64,000 bases of DNA from Burkholderia ubonensis subsp. mesacidophila (GTDB lineage: Bacteria; Pseudomonadota; Gammaproteobacteria; Burkholderiales; Burkholderiaceae), in assembly GCF_002097715.1 (NCBI RefSeq), contig NZ_CP020739.1:372001-436000 (forward strand). The letters are read 5' to 3'. How positions within the stretch are numbered: position 1 is the stretch's first letter; each line of letters starts with the position of its first letter. Under the pieces are notes generated by a model, which had not been told where the DNA came from, searched no databases, and worked only from the letters and a program-made list of their open reading frames with translations. Shown piece after piece: positions 17,488-26,448 of the stretch. Made by a program: the position numbers and the translations under genes.

Positions 17488-17807
17488 GCGCGAGCCTCGG
17501 ATGGCAGTACGCGGTGATCGCGGTGCTGGTGGCGGCCAGCGCAGGGTTCGTGTTGCGCCGGCTCGCGCCGCAAGTGGTCGCGCGTTGGCAGCATGGGGCG
17601 GCGCGCGCGCTGATGCAGCCGGCGCGCCCTCGCGCAATGCGCTGGCTCGGGCGCCGGCTGATGCCGAAATCGGCGGCCGATGGCGGGTGCGGCGATGGCT
17701 GCGGCACCTGCGGCGGGTGCGGCGCCGGCAACGAAGCGGCGCCGGCTGAACCGGGCGCGCAGCCGCTGCGGTTTCATCCGCGCGAGATGCGGCGGCGCCG
17801 AGCGTGA
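17484..17807 (+). CDS. FeoB-associated Cys-rich membrane protein
   Basis: This 107-residue protein starts with GTG inside the feoB stop codon (GTGA overlap), so it is translationally coupled to feoB. It has one N-terminal transmembrane helix (about residues 7-25), a basic middle part, and a Cys-Gly cluster GCGDGCGTCGGCG near residue 70. The architecture matches small proteins that follow FeoB and are proposed to act as an iron relay or FeoC substitute. I recall a DUF6587-type name for such Burkholderia proteins, but I cannot confirm it here. Confidence 0.75.
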   Translation: MSASLGWQYAVIAVLVAASAGFVLRRLAPQVVARWQHGAARALMQPARPRAMRWLGRRLMPKSAADGGCGDGCGTCGGCGAGNEAAPAEPGAQPLRFHPREMRRRRA

Positions 17808-17811
17808 TTGA

Positions 17812-17975
17812 CTGCCGCGATGGCGCACGGCCGTCGGCATCCTGTTTCCCACGCTCGCCGGGCTGGCCGGCGCGAACGTGCGCGGCATCGCGTTCGGCTT
17901 GGCTATCGACGCGAACCCGACGACCGCATCGCTCCGTGCGGTGATCAGCGGCGTCAACCGCGCGTATGCGCGCGC
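17812..17975 (+). pseudogene. Possible 2-isopropylmalate synthase C-terminal remnant
   Basis: The plus-strand frame open from 17812 reads WRTAVGILFP then GLAIDANPTTASLRAVISGV and NRAYARA. The pattern G-(I/V)-D-(A)N-xx-TASL-(R/K)AV-(I/L)S-(A/G)VNR is that of the regulatory C-terminal end of LeuA. The fragment has no start codon or catalytic domain and its 3' side merges into the LysR gene in antisense. I read it as a gene remnant left between the feo operon and the LysR gene. This is tentative because high-GC DNA can mimic coding frames. Confidence 0.35.
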
Positions 17976-19012
17976 GGACGAGGCGGCGCAGGCGACGTCT
18001 TTTGCCGTGCGGCCTGCGGTGAAGCCGGTCGCGCAAGCGATTGGGCGACGGCCGCGTCGGGATGGTCCGGAGCGGTCGCGTCGCCATCGCGGTCGGCTGT
18101 GTCGCCGTGCGTCCCGGCGAGCGCGTCGCGCAGTTCGATCTTCATGAAATCCACCCACGCGCGCGTCTTCGCGTCGAGATGCCGGCGCGACGGATACACC
18201 AGAAACACGCCAACCTCGTCCGACCGGTAGTCGGGCAGCACGCGCACCAGCGCGCCCGAACGCAGGCCGTCGTCCGCGACGAAATCCGGCAGCAGGCCGA
18301 TTCCCGCGCCTTCGCGCACCGCGATCGCGAGCGATGCGGCGACGTCGGCCGTCATCGCGGGCTCGAACGCGATTGTTTCCGACTTGCCGCCGTTCGATAG
18401 CGTCCATGCGCGCTCGAGATACGCGGGCGCGACAAGCTGCAGGCAGCGATGGCGCGCGAGCGCGCGCGGCGTGTCCGGCATCCCGTGGCGCTCGACATAA
18501 GCGGGCGATGCGCACAGCACGCTGTCGATCCGCCCGACGTCGATCGCGACCTGATCGGAGCTCGGCAGGCTCGGCATCGCGATCACCGCGACGTCGTAGC
18601 TGTTGCGGATCAGGTCCGGCAGATGCGGCGCGAGCGTCAGGTCGACGCTGACGTCCGGATAGCGCGCCTGGAAGCGCGCGACGAGCGGGATCACGAAACG
18701 GTTCGCGATGCTGGCGCTGCAGTGCGCGCGCAGCCGGCCATGCGGATGCAGCCGCGCGCCGCGGGCCTCGCGCTCGCTCGCGTCGACGGCGAGCGTGATG
18801 TCGCGCGCGCGGGCCAGATAGCGTTCGCCGGCTTCGGTCAGGCACATCGAACGCGTCGTGCGATTCAGCAGCCGGATGCCGAGACGCGTCTCGAGCGCGG
18901 CGATCGTCCGGCTGACCTGCGCGGTCGTGATGTCGAGCCGTTTGCCGGTCTCGGTGAATGTCCCTGCATCGGCGAGCGTGACGAAAACCTGCATGCTTTG
19001 AATCAGATCCAT
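17954..19012 (-). CDS. LysR family transcriptional regulator
   Basis: This 352-residue regulator has the LysR winged helix-turn-helix at residues 1-60 (MDLIQSMQVFVTLADAGTF, then TTAQVSRTIAALETRLG) and the periplasmic-binding-fold effector domain (RIDSVLCASPAYV, AIAVREGAGIGLLPDF). It is about 50 residues longer than most LysR proteins. The extra C-terminal tail after WVDFMKIELRDAL is Asp/Ala/Arg/Pro-rich and reads like translated non-coding DNA, so the ancestral stop may have been lost. The targets are unknown. It resembles the group that includes AaeR/DmlR. Confidence 0.85.
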   Translation of the reverse strand: MDLIQSMQVFVTLADAGTFTETGKRLDITTAQVSRTIAALETRLGIRLLNRTTRSMCLTEAGERYLARARDITLAVDASEREARGARLHPHGRLRAHCSASIANRFVIPLVARFQARYPDVSVDLTLAPHLPDLIRNSYDVAVIAMPSLPSSDQVAIDVGRIDSVLCASPAYVERHGMPDTPRALARHRCLQLVAPAYLERAWTLSNGGKSETIAFEPAMTADVAASLAIAVREGAGIGLLPDFVADDGLRSGALVRVLPDYRSDEVGVFLVYPSRRHLDAKTRAWVDFMKIELRDALAGTHGDTADRDGDATAPDHPDAAVAQSLARPASPQAARQKTSPAPPRPRAHTRG

Positions 19013-19125
19013 CGGCGTCGCGGGCGCCCCGCGCGGGTGTCGTGCGATGCCGCTACTGTAGCGGGCGGCACGTCGCGCCGCGCGCGCGCATCGGCGATCG
19101 ATCGTCGCGAAACGGACAGTGGCGC

Positions 19126-19965
19126 TCAGCGCCGCCGGAAGTACTCGCTCGGCGGCACGCCGAGCGCCTTGCGGAACATCGCCGCGAACGCGCTGGGGCT
19201 GTCGTAGCCGTGCTCGAGCGCGAGTTCGAGGATCGGCGTGCCGGCGGCGAGGCGCGGCAGGCTCAGCAACAGCCGCGCATGGCGGCACCATGCGCCGTGC
19301 GTCATGCCCGTCTCGCGCTTGAAGGTGCGCGCGAGCGTGCGCTCGTTCATGTGCGCGTCGCGCGCCCACGACTGCAGCGTGACGACCGATGACGGCTCGT
19401 TGATGAGTTGCGTGCACAGCGCGGCGAGCGCCGGATGGCGCGGCATCGGCACATGCAGCGACAGCAGCGGTGCGATTTCGATTTCGTCGAGGATCAGCGC
19501 GAGCACGCGGCCCGAGCGATGCGTGAGGTCGTAATCGGCCGGCAGTTCGCACGCGGTCACGATCAGCTCGCGCAGCAGCGTGCCGACTTCGATCACGCGG
19601 CATTCGCGCGGCAGGCTCGGCCGCACTTCGTGCGCGACGAACACCGTGCGCATCTGCACGTCGCCCGCCATCCGGATCTCGTGCCGCGTGCCGCCCGGCA
19701 CCCAGACCGCGCGGCCCGTCGGCACGACCCAGCTGCCGGCGTCCGCTTGCACGAGCATCACGCCGGAAATCGCGTGGATCAGCTGGCCGTGCCGGTGCGA
19801 ATGCGGCGGATACGCGAGGCCGGCCGCCGCGTCGGATGCGATGACGGCGATCTGCCTGTCCTTGTCCTTGCGCTCGAGCGCGCTGAAGAATTGATCCAAT
19901 TGTCCTTTTCTCGACGACGAATGCGCTTTGCGCGCGAGATCGACTGAATGGGTCGAAATTACCAT
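19126..19965 (-). CDS. AraC family transcriptional regulator with cupin domain
   Basis: This 279-residue regulator has an N-terminal cupin-type sensing domain (YPPHSHRHGQLIHAISG, WVVPTGRAVWVPGGT) and a C-terminal AraC/XylS double helix-turn-helix at about residues 180-279 (WARDAHMNERTLARTFKRETG, LALEHGYDSPSAFAAMFRK). ATG at 19965 is the first in-frame ATG after the upstream stop context. It is divergent from the NodT-EmrA-EmrB efflux operon with only 32 bases between starts, so it most likely controls that pump in response to a substrate. Confidence 0.85.
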   Translation of the reverse strand: MVISTHSVDLARKAHSSSRKGQLDQFFSALERKDKDRQIAVIASDAAAGLAYPPHSHRHGQLIHAISGVMLVQADAGSWVVPTGRAVWVPGGTRHEIRMAGDVQMRTVFVAHEVRPSLPRECRVIEVGTLLRELIVTACELPADYDLTHRSGRVLALILDEIEIAPLLSLHVPMPRHPALAALCTQLINEPSSVVTLQSWARDAHMNERTLARTFKRETGMTHGAWCRHARLLLSLPRLAAGTPILELALEHGYDSPSAFAAMFRKALGVPPSEYFRRR

Positions 19966-19997
19966 AGGCCCATCGTTTGTTCGACAGCCAATGCACG

Positions 19998-21479
19998 ATG
20001 CGCGCCTCGTTATTCCTTTCGCTTTCCTTCGATTCAGCCGTCGCTGCCGCGTCCCGCGGGCCGCGCGTCGCGCTCGCGCTGCTGAGCGCGGCGACGTTGG
20101 CCGCGTGCTCGGTCGGCGAGCCGTACCGGCCGCCTGCGACCGACGCGGCGCGTACGGCCGCGTTCGACGCGGCGGCCGATGCGCCCGTCGCGCCCGGCGG
20201 CGAGCTGCCCGACCGCTGGTGGCAACTGTTCGACGATCCGGCGCTGGACGCGCTCGTGCGCGAAGCGCTTGCGCAGAACCGCGATCTCGCCGTGGCCGCG
20301 GCGCGCGTTGCACGTGCGCGGGCCGTGCTCGACGAAGCGGGCGCCGCGCGCCTGCCCGACACGACGGCCGGCTTCGGCGTCGACTACGGCAAGCACGCGC
20401 CCGACCAGATCGTCGCGAGCGCGAAGGGCGCCGATGCACGCACGCGCTGGGGTTTCGCGCCGTCGTTCGCGGTGTCGTGGGAAGTGGATTTGTGGGGGCG
20501 CGTCGGCCATCTCGTCGATGCCGCGCGCGCCGATACCGAGGCCATGCAGGCCGCGTCGGATGCGATGCGCGTCGCGGTGGCCGCCGAGACGACGGCCGCT
20601 TATGCGCAGGCGTGTGCGTACGGCGAGCGGATCGACGTGGCCGAGCGCTCGATCGCGATCGCCGACCGGCTCGCCGCGCTGACCGCGCGGCAGCGCGCGC
20701 ACGGCCTCGTGTCCGATCTGGAAGTCGCGCGATCGCGCGCGTTCGCCGACGACACGCGCGCCGAACTGCCGGCGCTTGCCGGCGCGCGCCGCGCCGCGCT
20801 CTTCGAACTGGCCGTGCTGACCGGGCATGCGCCCGGCGCGATTCCTGACGCGGCCGCGCGCTGCCATGCGACGCCGGCGCTGGCGCGACCGTTCCCGGTC
20901 GGCGACGGCGCCGCGCTGCTCCGGCGCCGCCCCGACCTGCGCGAAAGCGAGCGCAGGCTCGCCGCGTCGAACGCGCGGATCGGCGCCGCAACGGCCGAAC
21001 TGTATCCGTCGATCGTGCTCGGCGGCTCGGTGAACTGGCTGTCGACGTCGGGCGATCCGTCGTCGCTCGGCGACAAGTACGCGATCGCATGGGGTGTCGG
21101 GCCGCTGATCACGTGGCGCTTTCCGAATCTCGCGGCGAGCCGCGCGCAGCTCGCGCAGGCGCGCGCGGACGAGGCCGCCGCGCGCGCGTCGTTCGACGCG
21201 CGGGTGCTGCGCGCGCTGAAGGAAACCGAGCAGGCGCTCGCGCGGTATGGCGCCGAGTGGCGCCGCAAGTCCGCGCTCGAAACCGCGCGCGCCGAGCACG
21301 CGCGCGCGTATCGGCTCGCCGAACTGAACTACGACGCGGGCGCGCTGGATTTTCTCGGCGTGCTCGACGCGCAGCGCAGCCTCGTCGCGGTCGATTCGGC
21401 GCTCGCCGCGTCGACGCAGCAGGTCGCGCTCGATCAGGTCGCCGTCTTCAAGGCGCTGGGGGGCGGCTGGCAGCCCTAG
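19998..21479 (+). CDS. NodT-family outer-membrane efflux lipoprotein
   Basis: This 493-residue outer-membrane channel has a lipoprotein signal with lipobox LAAC (ATLAACSVGEPY) and two repeated OEP domains with RxLAAANAR-like and ALRAL-type helices (ADPDLRESERRLAASNARIG region near the middle). It joins the membrane-fusion protein and MFS pump to form a tripartite exporter. The start at 19998 (MRASLFL) is uncertain; a TTG at 19977 is also in frame and neither has a good ribosome site. The signal region is longer than usual (about 40 residues before the Cys), which hints that the true start may be further downstream. Confidence 0.85.
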   Translation: MRASLFLSLSFDSAVAAASRGPRVALALLSAATLAACSVGEPYRPPATDAARTAAFDAAADAPVAPGGELPDRWWQLFDDPALDALVREALAQNRDLAVAAARVARARAVLDEAGAARLPDTTAGFGVDYGKHAPDQIVASAKGADARTRWGFAPSFAVSWEVDLWGRVGHLVDAARADTEAMQAASDAMRVAVAAETTAAYAQACAYGERIDVAERSIAIADRLAALTARQRAHGLVSDLEVARSRAFADDTRAELPALAGARRAALFELAVLTGHAPGAIPDAAARCHATPALARPFPVGDGAALLRRRPDLRESERRLAASNARIGAATAELYPSIVLGGSVNWLSTSGDPSSLGDKYAIAWGVGPLITWRFPNLAASRAQLAQARADEAAARASFDARVLRALKETEQALARYGAEWRRKSALETARAEHARAYRLAELNYDAGALDFLGVLDAQRSLVAVDSALAASTQQVALDQVAVFKALGGGWQP

Positions 21480-21521
21480 CCGGCCGTTCGTGAATCCGCA
21501 CGCAAACCAACTATTCCGCAT

Positions 21522-22640
21522 ATGAGCACCACTGCCGTACCCGAAAAAAATGCCCGGTTCGCCCGGCGCCACTGGATCGCCGCGGGCGCCTTCATCGTCG
21601 TCGTCGCGCTCGCCGTGTTCGGCTGGCGCTGGTGGACGGTCGGCCGCTTCATCGAGCACACCGACGACGCGTACGTGCGGGCCGACATCGTGACCGCCAG
21701 TTCGCGCGTGGCCGGGTACGTCGCGCGCGTCGCCGTCGACGACAACCAGCCCGTCAGGCGCGGCGACGTGCTCGTCATGCTCGACGACCGCGACTATCGC
21801 GCGAAGGTCGACGATGCACAGGCCGCCGTCGACGCGGCCGATGCGACATTTCAGGCCGAAGAGGCCGCGGCGGCGACGCTCGACGCGCAAGTCGGCCAGC
21901 AGCGCAGCGTGATCGAGCAGGCGCAGGCCGACGCGGCCGCCGCGCGCGCCGAAGCCGCGCGGCGCGACGCCGACGCGCTGCGCTATAAGCAGTTGCTGGC
22001 CGAATCGGCCGCGAGCGGACAGCGCTGGGAGCAGGCGCACGCCGATGCGCTGAAGGCACGCGCGGAACTGGCCCGCGCGAGCGCGGCCGTGCGCGCGCAG
22101 GGCGACCAGCAGACGGTGCTGCGCCGGCGCCGCACGCAGAGCACGGCCGCGATCGAACAGGCGCGTGCGCGGCTCGCCGCGTCCCGGGCGAAGCTCGCGC
22201 TCGCGCGACTCGATCTCGAACACACGGTGATTCGCGCGCCGCGCGACGGCACGATCGGCCAGCGCGCGGTGCGCGCGGGCCAGTACGTCGAGGTCGGGAT
22301 GCCGCTGCTCGCGGTCGTGCCGCTGCGCGACGTGTATGTCGTCGCGAACTTCAAGGAGACGCAGCTCGGCGCGATGCGCGACGGCCAGCCGGTCGAGATC
22401 GACGTCGATACCTACTCGGGGCGCACGCTGCGCGGCCGCGTGCTCGGACTCGCGCCGGGCTCGGGCGCCGAGTTCGCGCTGCTGCCGCCCGACAACGCGA
22501 CCGGCAACTTCACGAAGATCGTGCAGCGCGTGCCGGTGAAGATCCGGCTCGATGCGCCGCCGTCCGGCCTCGTGCTGCGGCCGGGCATGTCCGTGATCGC
22601 GCGCGTCGACACGCGCGGCGCGCCGGGAGCGGGCTCGTGA
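21522..22640 (+). CDS. EmrA-type membrane fusion protein (HlyD family)
   Basis: This 372-residue periplasmic adaptor has one N-terminal transmembrane helix (residues 20-40), the EmrA motif FIEHTDDAYVRADIV, a lipoyl half-motif (VDDNQPVRRGDVLVMLD), a long coiled-coil hairpin rich in Ala/Arg/Gln (residues 90-210), and the second lipoyl part (HTVIRAPRDGTIG). It links the MFS pump to the NodT channel. Its stop codon overlaps the start of the pump gene by 4 bases. Confidence 0.9.
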   Translation: MSTTAVPEKNARFARRHWIAAGAFIVVVALAVFGWRWWTVGRFIEHTDDAYVRADIVTASSRVAGYVARVAVDDNQPVRRGDVLVMLDDRDYRAKVDDAQAAVDAADATFQAEEAAAATLDAQVGQQRSVIEQAQADAAAARAEAARRDADALRYKQLLAESAASGQRWEQAHADALKARAELARASAAVRAQGDQQTVLRRRRTQSTAAIEQARARLAASRAKLALARLDLEHTVIRAPRDGTIGQRAVRAGQYVEVGMPLLAVVPLRDVYVVANFKETQLGAMRDGQPVEIDVDTYSGRTLRGRVLGLAPGSGAEFALLPPDNATGNFTKIVQRVPVKIRLDAPPSGLVLRPGMSVIARVDTRGAPGAGS

Positions 22641-24220
22641 CGGCCGCGGCGGCGCACGCCGCGCAACACGAAGCCGTCTCGCTGCGCGCGTGGGTCGCGG
22701 TGCTCGGCGGCGTGTTCGGCTGCTTCATGGCGGGGATGAACGTGCACGTGACGAACGCGTCGCTGCCCGACATCCGCGGTTCGCTCGGCGCGAGCTTCGA
22801 GGAAGGATCGTGGATCTCGACCGCGTATCTCGTCGCCGAGATCGTCGTGATTCCGCTCACCGGCTGGCTCGTGCAGGTGTTCTCCGCGCGCCGCGTGCTG
22901 CTCGTCGGCGCGTCCGGGTTCCTCGCGTTTTCCATCGCGTGCTCGGTCGCGCCGACCATCTCGTCGATGATCGTCGCGCGCGCGTTGCAGGGCGCGTTCG
23001 GCGGCGTGCTGATTCCGCTGTCGTTCCAGCTGATCGTCACCGAGCTGCCGCCGTCGCGGCATCCGCTCGGCATGGCGCTGTTCGCGATCGCGAACAACGT
23101 CGCGCAGGCGGCCGGGCCGTCGCTCGGCGGCTGGCTCACCGACATGTATTCGTGGCGCTGGATCTTCTATCTGCAGATTCCGCCCGCGATCGCGCTGATC
23201 GCGGCGATCGGCTGGGCGATCCGGCCCATGCCCGTGCAGCTGTCGAAGCTGCGCCAGGCCGACTGGTTCGGGATCGCGACGATGGCGATCGGGTTGAGCG
23301 CGCTGCAGATCGTGCTGGAGGAAGGCGGGCGCAAGGACTGGTTCGCGTCGGACCTGATCGTCGAGCTGTCGATCGTCGCGGCGGTGGGGCTGGTCGCATT
23401 CGTCGCGATCGAGCTGCGGCGCAAGGAGCCGTTCATCAACCTGCGGCTGCTCGGCCGCCACAACTTCGGGATCGCGAGCCTGATGCAGTTCCTGTTCGGC
23501 GCGGTCGTGTTCGGCGTCGTCTTTCTCGTGCCGAACTATTTCGCCGAGCTGCACGGCTACAGCGCGCGCGATATCGGTCTCGCGATGATCCCGTATGGGC
23601 TCGTGCAGTTCGTGATGTCGTTCCTGACGCCGCCGCTGATGCGCCGCACGAGCCCGCGAGCGACGATCGTGCTCGGCTTCGTGCTGGTCGCGGCCGGCTG
23701 CCTGATGAACATCCATCTGACCGCCGACGCCGCGTCGAACGTGATCGTGCCGTCGCTCGTCGTGCGCGGGATCGGGCAGTCGCTCGTCGTGATCGCGCTG
23801 TCGGTGATGGCCGTCGACGGAATCGAAAAGGCGCAGCTCGGGTCCGCGTCAGGCGTGTTCAACATGGTGCGCAACGTCGGCGGCGCGATCGGCATCGCGG
23901 TGGCGAGCCAGATCGTCGTCGAGCGGCAGAAGCTCCACGCGATGCGGATCGGCGAGGCCGTCACGCCGTTTTCGGAAGCGTTCCAGGAACGCATGGCGAT
24001 GCTGGCGCGACTGCTGGCGCGCATGCACGTGCCGCGCGCGGACGCGTTGCCGGGCGGTGCGACTGGCGGCCCGCACGAACTGGCGCTCGCACTCGTCAAC
24101 CAGCGCGTGATGCGCGAGGCGCTGCTGATGGCGTACAGCGATACGTTCCTGATCGCCGGGGTCGCGATGGTCGGGTGTACGGCGGCGGCATTCGTGTTGC
24201 GGGGGAAGAAGAACGGGTGA
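22637..24220 (+). CDS. EmrB-type MFS multidrug exporter (DHA2 family)
   Basis: This 527-residue proton antiporter has 14 predicted transmembrane helices. DHA2 signatures are visible: NASLPDIRGSLGASFEEGSW near the first loop, GWLVQVFSARR between helices 2 and 3, and RALQGAFGGVLIPLSFQ in helix 4-5. It starts with GTG inside the adaptor stop codon (GTGA). It completes the tripartite pump, which should export amphipathic drugs or an endogenous metabolite. Control is probably by the divergent AraC regulator. Confidence 0.92.
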   Translation: MTAAAAHAAQHEAVSLRAWVAVLGGVFGCFMAGMNVHVTNASLPDIRGSLGASFEEGSWISTAYLVAEIVVIPLTGWLVQVFSARRVLLVGASGFLAFSIACSVAPTISSMIVARALQGAFGGVLIPLSFQLIVTELPPSRHPLGMALFAIANNVAQAAGPSLGGWLTDMYSWRWIFYLQIPPAIALIAAIGWAIRPMPVQLSKLRQADWFGIATMAIGLSALQIVLEEGGRKDWFASDLIVELSIVAAVGLVAFVAIELRRKEPFINLRLLGRHNFGIASLMQFLFGAVVFGVVFLVPNYFAELHGYSARDIGLAMIPYGLVQFVMSFLTPPLMRRTSPRATIVLGFVLVAAGCLMNIHLTADAASNVIVPSLVVRGIGQSLVVIALSVMAVDGIEKAQLGSASGVFNMVRNVGGAIGIAVASQIVVERQKLHAMRIGEAVTPFSEAFQERMAMLARLLARMHVPRADALPGGATGGPHELALALVNQRVMREALLMAYSDTFLIAGVAMVGCTAAAFVLRGKKNG

Positions 24221-24270
24221 CGGGGAGACTGGCCTGCCTGACGACAGCCGTCACCGGCGGCCAACGAGCG

Positions 24271-25080
24271 TCACTGGCCGAAGCGTTGTGTCACGGCGTC
24301 CTTCAGCCGCGCGGCGGTCAGCTCGCCCATGTGCGATTCGACGAGTTCGCCTTTCGCATCGAAGAAGAGCGTCGTCGGCAGCCCGCGCGAGCCGTACGCA
24401 TGCATCGCGTGCAGCGAAGGATCGAGCAGCACGTGGTCGAAGCGCAAGCCTTGCTGTTCGAGGAACGCTCGCACCGCCTGCGCGTTTTCGCCCTGGTTGA
24501 GCATCAGGACCGTGACGTCCGGATGATCGCGCTGCGCTTGCTCGAGGATCGGCATCTCGCGCCGGCATGGCGGGCACCACGTCGCCCACAGGTTCACGAC
24601 GACCGGCTTTCCGGCAAAGCGCTGCGGCAGCACGGGCGTTGCATCGAGCGCTTCGAGCTGGATCGTGGCGAACGGCGGCGCGGTGCGCTGCAACGACGCC
24701 AGCATGCCCTGCGCGATGCCCCACGCGACGAGGCCGGCCGCCATCCCGGCCAGCACGGGGCGACGCAGCGCCGGCAGGCGGCGCAGTCTCCAGCCGGCGA
24801 ACACGAGCGCGGCCGCGAGGCCGATGCGCCAGTCGAAGCCGCCGTCGCCGAGCGCGACGATCGACCGGGGCGCGGCCACGTACTCGGACCACCACTGCGC
24901 GACATAGCCGACGCGTGCGGCGATCAGCCCGAGCAGCAGCGTGTCGAGGATCAGGCTCGACGCGGTCTTGTGCAGGCCGTCCGGCGGGCGGCGCTGGATG
25001 AAACGGGCGACGAGCCACGCCAGCAGCGCGGCGACGGCTACCGCGACGACGCGGATCGAGAAGGGACCGATGCTCAACAT
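24271..25080 (-). CDS. Membrane-anchored TlpA-type thiol-disulfide oxidoreductase
   Basis: This 269-residue protein has an N-terminal membrane part of about four helices (residues 5-130) whose layout resembles the membrane core of prolipoprotein diacylglyceryl transferase, followed by a periplasmic thioredoxin fold with the active site WATWCPPC (Cys169 and Cys172). It should reduce disulfides in the periplasm, for example in cytochrome c maturation or cofactor insertion. The lone gene sits between two exporters. The fusion of an Lgt-like membrane anchor to TlpA is unusual compared with single-helix TlpA proteins. Confidence 0.85.
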   Translation of the reverse strand: MLSIGPFSIRVVAVAVAALLAWLVARFIQRRPPDGLHKTASSLILDTLLLGLIAARVGYVAQWWSEYVAAPRSIVALGDGGFDWRIGLAAALVFAGWRLRRLPALRRPVLAGMAAGLVAWGIAQGMLASLQRTAPPFATIQLEALDATPVLPQRFAGKPVVVNLWATWCPPCRREMPILEQAQRDHPDVTVLMLNQGENAQAVRAFLEQQGLRFDHVLLDPSLHAMHAYGSRGLPTTLFFDAKGELVESHMGELTAARLKDAVTQRFGQ

Positions 25081-25242
25081 GGGAAAGACAGGGTGGGAGG
25101 GTGGATGATCGACCGGTGGGGGTGAAGCCGTCGGCGTTTCGACCCGACGTCATGCACGCCGGTTCCCTTCGCGACACGGGCGACGCGTTTCGTATCCGAC
25201 GGCGGGCGCACGGCGCGAGGTGCGCCGCGCGCATCCGTTGCG

Positions 25243-26448
25243 CTACGCGGTGGAGCCGGGATTCGGCGCCGCCGTTCTCGCGGTATGCACGCGCAACGCC
25301 AGCCAGCATACTCCCACGCCGAGCCCGCCGACGATGCCGCCGAACGTGCCGACCCACGCGAGTCCGAAATCGCTCGCGATGTGGTTGCCGAGCAGCGCTC
25401 CCGCGCCGATCCCGACGTTGTAGAGCGCGGAAAAGATCGAGACGGCGAGATCGGTCGCGTCCGGCGCCAGTTTCAGCACCCAGGCCTGCATCGCGAGGCC
25501 GAAGCAGATGATCGCGCCGCCCCAGACCACGGTGTGCACCGACAGCGTGACGAAGCTGAGCGCGCTGGGGAACAGGATCAGCAGGCAGGATGCGATGACG
25601 ACGATCGACGCCAGCAGGAATTGCGCTGGCCGGCGCGGGTAGAGGCGGTTGAAGCAGAGGGCGGCGGGAATGCCCGCGCCGCCGAACAGGATCAGGATGG
25701 TCGTGATGCCGCTTTCGCTCGCATGGCTGACGTGCTGGAGGAACGGCTCGATGTAGGTGTACGACGTGAAGTGCGCCGACACGACGAGAATCGTGAGCAG
25801 GTAGAGCAGGATCAGCGTCGGGTTGCGCAGCAGGGCGGGCAGGCTGGCGAGCGAGCCCGTCCGCTGGCTCGGCAGCGGGGGCAGCGTCGCCCGCAGCATC
25901 AGCAACGCGGCTGCCGCCGCGCCGGCGATGAGCAGGAAGGTCGTCCGCCAGCCCAGCGTCTCGCCGATCACGCGTCCAAGAGGGATGCCCGCCACCATCG
26001 CGATCGATGTTCCGGTGGCCAGCAGGCCGAGCGCGCGGCTCTTGTTCTGCGGGGGCGCCAGCCGCACCGCCAGCGAGATGGAGATCGACCAGAAGATCGC
26101 ATGCGCGCACGCGATGCCCACCCGGCCGAACACCAGCACCGGAAAGCTCCACGCGACGCCGGTGATGACGTGGCTGGCGATGAACAGCACGAGCACCCCG
26201 GCCAGCAGCTTGCGGCGTTCGACCGTGCGGGTCGCCAACGTCAACGGCAGGGACGTCACGGCCACGGTCCACGCATAGATCGTCAGCATCAGGCCGACGT
26301 TGGTCGGCGGCATGTGCAGGCTGTCGCCGATCGCGCTGAGCAGGGCAACGGGGACGAATTCGGTGGTGTTGAAAATGAAGGCGGAGAGCGTGAGTGCCCA
26401 TACGCCCCACCACGAATGTTCGGAGGAGACCGGTTCAGGCGTCGACAT
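25243..26448 (-). CDS. SotB-like MFS sugar efflux transporter
   Basis: This 401-residue polytopic protein has 12 predicted helices and resembles the SotB/YdeA group: FNTTEFVPVALLSAIGDSLHM in helix 1, and the cytoplasmic loop LATRTVERRKLL. Members export arabinose, IPTG or amino acids. ATG at 26448 (MSTPEPV) was chosen; a TTG five codons upstream is also in frame. The upstream ribosome site is weak. Export substrate is unknown. Confidence 0.88.
   Translation of the reverse strand: MSTPEPVSSEHSWWGVWALTLSAFIFNTTEFVPVALLSAIGDSLHMPPTNVGLMLTIYAWTVAVTSLPLTLATRTVERRKLLAGVLVLFIASHVITGVAWSFPVLVFGRVGIACAHAIFWSISISLAVRLAPPQNKSRALGLLATGTSIAMVAGIPLGRVIGETLGWRTTFLLIAGAAAAALLMLRATLPPLPSQRTGSLASLPALLRNPTLILLYLLTILVVSAHFTSYTYIEPFLQHVSHASESGITTILILFGGAGIPAALCFNRLYPRRPAQFLLASIVVIASCLLILFPSALSFVTLSVHTVVWGGAIICFGLAMQAWVLKLAPDATDLAVSIFSALYNVGIGAGALLGNHIASDFGLAWVGTFGGIVGGLGVGVCWLALRVHTARTAAPNPGSTA

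Noticed and set aside
15619..18087. An 822-codon minus-strand frame opposite feoB
   Set aside because: Arg/Gln-rich shadow of feoB, which shows all GTPase motifs on the plus strand.
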